In this document: piece after piece, positions 6,501 to 8,521 of the stretch
How the letters are laid out: each line of letters starts with the position of its first letter
How positions within the stretch are numbered: the stretch's first letter is position 1
From: CAZWCX01 sp964632945
Lineage (GTDB): Bacteria > Planctomycetota > MHYJ01 > WSZJ01 > CAZWCX01
DNA length: 8,521 bases
Direction: 5' to 3'
NCBI GenBank assembly: GCA_964632945.1
Contig: CAZWCX010000215.1
Location: 1-8,521, forward strand
Translations under genes and position numbers: made by a program
The notes under the pieces: generated by a model
The model's database searches: none
Told to the model about the DNA's origin: nothing
What the model saw: the letters and a program-made list of their open reading frames with translations, nothing else

Positions 6501-8420
6501 TACGCCGAGGCGGCGCGCCTGGAACCGACGTCGGCCGACGCCCGCAACAACCTCGCCTCCGCGCTCCGGCAGATGGGCGATGAGGCAGCGGCGTGGGCCG
6601 AACTCGAGGAGGCGATCCGGCTCGACCCCGGATACGCGCGCCCCTGGCTGCAGCGCGGAGAGATCCGGCTCGCACGCGGCGAGGTCGAGGCCGCGCTGGC
6701 GGAGTATGTCGAGGGAGCGCGTCGGGATCCGCAGGACCCGCAACCGCTCTTGGCCCTCGGCAATGCCCGCAAGGCGCGCGGCGACCTTCCGGCGGCGGAA
6801 GGGGACTTCCTGGAAGCCCTCGAGCGGGATCCGGACTGCGTGGCGGCGTGGATCGCCCTCGCCCAATGCCGCCTCGATCGAAATGACGTGGACGCCGCGC
6901 AAGCCTCCGCGGAGCGGGCGGTCGCCGCGGATCCCGGTGACCCCGTCGCGCGGACGATCCGCGCTTGGGTGCGGCGCGCTCGTGGGGATCGCGCCGGCGC
7001 GATGACCGACCTGGACGAGGCGGTCCGCCTGGATCCGCGGGACGCTTCCGTGCGGGTCCGGCGCGCGATTCTCCGCAGGGAAGCCGGCGATGCGACCGCG
7101 CGTGACGATGCCGAGGAGGCCGTGCGCCTGGATCCGGGGCACGTCGATGCGCGCATCCAGCGCGGCTGGTTCCGCTTCCGCGCCGGCGAATGGGATGCCG
7201 CGCGGGACGACTTCGACGCCGCAATCGGTCTCGAGCCGGGCCGCGCCGAAGCCTGGCGCCTGCGTGGGGACGTGCGCCAGAAGCAACGGGACCTTGCTGG
7301 GGCGCGCGCCGACTATGACGAGGCGATCCGTCTCGAACCCGTCGCGGTGAAAGCCTGGCTCCGGCGCAGCGAGATCCGGGCGGCCCAGGGGGATGCCGAC
7401 GGGGCCCGGACGGATGTCGAGGAAGCCGTGCGGAGGGATCCGGACCACGCGGATGCGCGGGTCGCGCGGGGATCCCTGCTGCGCGCGCAGGGAAACACCG
7501 AGGGGGCGGAGGCGGAGTACGCCCGAGCGCTCGAGATCGATCCCCGCTCGGCGGCCGCGCGCATCAAACGCGCCCAATTGCGGATGGACCGCGGAGATCT
7601 GCTGGGGGCATGGCAGGAGGCGGAGGCGGCCGTGGCCGCCGGGCCCGAGGATGCGGCGGCCCTCGGCCTCCGCGGCTGGCTCCGGCGCTTGCGCGGCGAC
7701 CCGAGCGGAGCCCTCCAGGATCTGGAAAACGCGGTGGAGCGCGCGCCGCGGGATCTGGAGCGGCGGATCGAACGCGCCGTCCTGCGGTTCGAAAGCGGCA
7801 ATCGGGAGGGCGCGCTCTCCGACCTTGCGCTCGCGATCGAACTCGACCCGGAGGGAATCCCCGCCCGGCTGGAGCGGGCGCGGCAACACCTGGCCGCCGG
7901 AAATCGGGATGACGCGCTCGCGGATGCCGAGGCGGTCCTCCGGGCCTCGCCGGATTCCCTTCAAGGCCGACGAATTCGCGCCGAGGTCCGGCTCCTCGGG
8001 GAGGACCACGCCGGCGCCCTGCAGGATCTCGACGCCATTCTCGGGCGGGAACCGCGCGATGCCCGGGCGCTGTACAAACGCGCGCTCACGCGCCACCATC
8101 TCGGCGATCCGGCGGGGGCGCTGGCCGACCTCGCCGCGTCGATCGCAGCCGATCCGAACGTCGAGCACCCGTACGTGACGCGCGGAATCCTCCTCGAGGC
8201 CCGCGGCGACCGGGAGGCGGCCCTGCAGGACTACTCGGCGGCGATCCGCCTCGGCACGCGCGATCCCGTCGTGTACGTGCGCCGCGGGAATTTGCGTTCG
8301 ACGCGCGGGGAGCGGGCCGGCCAGATCGCCGATTACGAAACGGCGCTGGAGATCGCACGCCCGGATTGGCCGGAGCGCGCGGCCGTCGAGGCCGCCCTGA
8401 AGAGTCTCCGCGGCCGCTAG
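3591..8420 (+). CDS. Tandem dual Ser/Thr protein kinase with one TM helix and ~20 TPRs
   Basis: This 1609-residue membrane signalling protein carries two complete Hanks-type kinase domains. Kinase 1 (about 13-273): glycine loop GQGAMG (20-25), K42, E61, HRD 132-134 with K136 and N139, DFG 151-153, APE 177-179, D191. Kinase 2 (about 381-646): GRGGMG (391-396), K413, HRD 504-506 with K508 and N511, DFG 524-526, APE 552-554, D568. Both look catalytically competent, and their activation loops hold several Thr/Ser. A Pro/Ala-rich linker (about 282-378) separates them. One hydrophobic helix (about 672-692) follows the basic segment 662-671, so the positive-inside rule puts the kinases in the cytoplasm and the C-terminus outside. 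Residues 695-912 look like degenerate TPR helices; 913-1591 are regular TPRs, probably a partner-binding superhelix. Known single-kinase relatives have the order kinase-TM-repeats; the second kinase is the odd part. Start chosen at 3591 from promoter and ribosome site. Substrates are unknown. Confidence 0.93.
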   Translation: MRSKLVGRTLGDFRLEELIGQGAMGKVYRATQISLGRPVAVKVLEVGLFTLEEWKERFVREVEFLARLEHPNIIPVYATGQESELLYFAMRLVSGPTLADRMMGGIGLSDSLLILADVCSALSYAHAQGIIHRDVKPANVLLADGAALLTDFGLARMLEATTITGSGALLGTPRYLAPEQARREKATPASDLYPVGVILYEIATGRHPFVPDGPERPRKEEILRRVAEGAFFPPREARADLPDALDEFLRRVLARDPGERPGSAADLRARLVALRALPEVAGLAPADPPPPGASAEAPTPPAPGGIPDASAPMAPAAAEVPSRPPRSSPPEAPGVAAIESTTPTAGGVVDPPTQRIATDSSGVASAPRDATAHEGSEARPFGKFRLLHPLGRGGMGVVYKAVQTDLDRIVALKVLRDADADDPRALARFEAEARAAARLRHPGIVPIHEVGEIEGRRYFTMDWIDGEDLDSALRGDSLAPNRALEILHDVSRAVHHAHEQGIIHRDLKPGNILLDRSGRVLVGDFGIARDVKVDRARLSVSGEIFGTPGYMAPEQARGESRSIGPRTDVYALGAVLYHMVTGKPPFSGEAALDVLLAAMVGEPAPPRSVNPRVHADVETICLKAMALEPERRYGSAAELADDCGRFLRGEPILARPPGIPYRIGKALARNRGVAAAATAGVAVVCALLAWLVPSLQAKQRELAVREALKPVEDAIQDARPYLYIPGTDVFEKLRAVTESIRRLETMAADPLQGESAEVWALLGKGWQFVGEDARAETAYLRAEGIDPHHPGVRPGLARLYLERTLLALFHGRRDTQAEKRERSRRWRAEAARRLPAADVEGSGADDLEAMALEAARAFAEGRMGEAERACDEGLARFGDRLGVEEFWNVKALLRSGAERQQAIEQALLRRPHYAWGRFVRGMLHQEARRWNEAREDFDAVLRLRPTFVSALLQRGMLRQHTGDIEGARADYAEAARLEPTSADARNNLASALRQMGDEAAAWAELEEAIRLDPGYARPWLQRGEIRLARGEVEAALAEYVEGARRDPQDPQPLLALGNARKARGDLPAAEGDFLEALERDPDCVAAWIALAQCRLDRNDVDAAQASAERAVAADPGDPVARTIRAWVRRARGDRAGAMTDLDEAVRLDPRDASVRVRRAILRREAGDATARDDAEEAVRLDPGHVDARIQRGWFRFRAGEWDAARDDFDAAIGLEPGRAEAWRLRGDVRQKQRDLAGARADYDEAIRLEPVAVKAWLRRSEIRAAQGDADGARTDVEEAVRRDPDHADARVARGSLLRAQGNTEGAEAEYARALEIDPRSAAARIKRAQLRMDRGDLLGAWQEAEAAVAAGPEDAAALGLRGWLRRLRGDPSGALQDLENAVERAPRDLERRIERAVLRFESGNREGALSDLALAIELDPEGIPARLERARQHLAAGNRDDALADAEAVLRASPDSLQGRRIRAEVRLLGEDHAGALQDLDAILGREPRDARALYKRALTRHHLGDPAGALADLAASIAADPNVEHPYVTRGILLEARGDREAALQDYSAAIRLGTRDPVVYVRRGNLRSTRGERAGQIADYETALEIARPDWPERAAVEAALKSLRGR
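6327..8363 (+). repeat. Array of 20 contiguous tetratricopeptide repeats within the kinase gene
   Basis: Protein residues 913-1591 divide into 20 back-to-back units, nineteen of 34 residues and one of 33 (unit 8, residues 1151-1183). The typical unit has the small residue G or A at position 8-9, G-D or G-N near 16-17, A near position 20-21, a Y/F/L or similar at 25, A at 28, and a D-P or E-P pair near the end (for example AIRLDPG). The units are diverged at protein level, so this is an old array, not a recent tandem DNA duplication. Many TPR proteins have 3 to 16 units; a run of 20 predicts more than two superhelical turns. Confidence 0.85.
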
Positions 8421-8472
8421 CCCGGATTCTTGATGAAGCCACCGACGCGACTTCATGAAGCATCCGGGCTAG
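8417..8472. repeat. Long near-perfect inverted repeat overlapping the kinase stop codon
   Basis: The arms 8417-8438 and 8451-8472 are reverse complements at 20 of 22 positions, separated by a 12-base loop (8439-8450). Both outer ends read CTAG; the outer 11 bases CTAGCCCGGAT are perfectly matched, and the two mismatches fall at arm positions 12 and 16. The inner segment CTTCATGAAG (8451-8460) is itself a perfect palindrome. The TAG at 8418-8420 that ends the kinase gene is part of the left arm. No T-tract follows, so although it could end transcription, it resembles a dispersed palindromic (REP- or MITE-like) intergenic repeat. Base composition is less GC-rich than the neighbouring gene. Confidence 0.8.
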
Positions 8473-8480
8473 TGGGGCTT

Positions 8481-8501
8481 CAACCTTGATTTCCCAGGTT
8501 G
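8481..8501. other. Small hairpin downstream of the palindrome
   Basis: CAACCT (8481-8486) and AGGTTG (8496-8501) form a perfect 6-bp stem with a 9-base loop, followed by a four-T run at 8512-8515. The T-run is ten bases away, so this is a weak terminator candidate. The rest of 8473-8521 shows no gene. Confidence 0.25.
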
Positions 8502-8521
8502 GTCCGGTCGCTTTTCGCGCC

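Noticed and set aside
6327..8363. Recent tandem DNA duplication or satellite repeat
   Set aside because: The 102-base period is visible only at protein level as TPRs; adjacent units are too diverged in nucleotide sequence for a recent duplication.
4668..8456. Very long open frame on the - strand (1262 codons) opposite the kinase gene
   Set aside because: It mirrors the high-GC codon pattern of the + strand gene, has no recognisable domain, and the + strand frame encodes clear kinase and TPR motifs.
8417..8472. Classical rho-independent terminator
   Set aside because: The stem is long and good, but no T-tract follows the right arm; it may still act in 3'-end formation, so it is listed as an inverted repeat.
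1..8521. CRISPR array, tRNA, rRNA, transposase or phage gene
   Set aside because: No evenly spaced direct repeats, cloverleaf-like sequence, or transposase/phage protein motifs were seen.

Overview
This is a GC-rich window (roughly 70% G+C) from a bacterium. All four genes I can support lie on the + strand. The lineage cannot be fixed from sequence alone. A very large serine/threonine kinase with a membrane anchor and a long TPR tail, strong GC bias and GGAG-type ribosome sites fit a Planctomycetota-like organism, or a myxobacterium-like one; this is inference.

Layout: positions 1-383 hold no convincing gene. They carry GC-rich dyads near the left edge and a possible promoter at 319-347. A three-gene cluster follows. 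It encodes a response regulator with a DUF3369/GAF-like tail and no output domain (384-1268), a small carboxymuconolactone-decarboxylase-like protein (1308-1700), and a thiamine-diphosphate enzyme of the pyruvate oxidase/acetolactate synthase superfamily (1697-3358). The 39-bp gap and the ATGA stop/start overlap point to one transcript with translational coupling of the two enzymes. A 232-bp intergenic stretch with GC-rich hairpins and a good sigma70-type promoter leads to the dominant gene (3591-8420). This encodes a 1609-residue protein with two complete Ser/Thr kinase domains in tandem, one transmembrane helix and about 20 contiguous tetratricopeptide repeats. Its stop codon lies inside a 22-bp near-perfect inverted repeat (8417-8472) that resembles a dispersed palindromic element more than a classical terminator.

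How they may work together: the first cluster pairs a phospho-receiver with a two-enzyme module that probably acts on a 2-keto acid. The kinase has its own promoter and is probably a separate transcription unit, a membrane signalling hub whose TPR superhelix binds partners. Any functional link between the kinase and the regulator/enzyme cluster is speculation from proximity. The most unusual elements are the dual-kinase/TPR architecture, the output-less regulator leading a metabolic pair, and the palindrome that supplies a stop codon.
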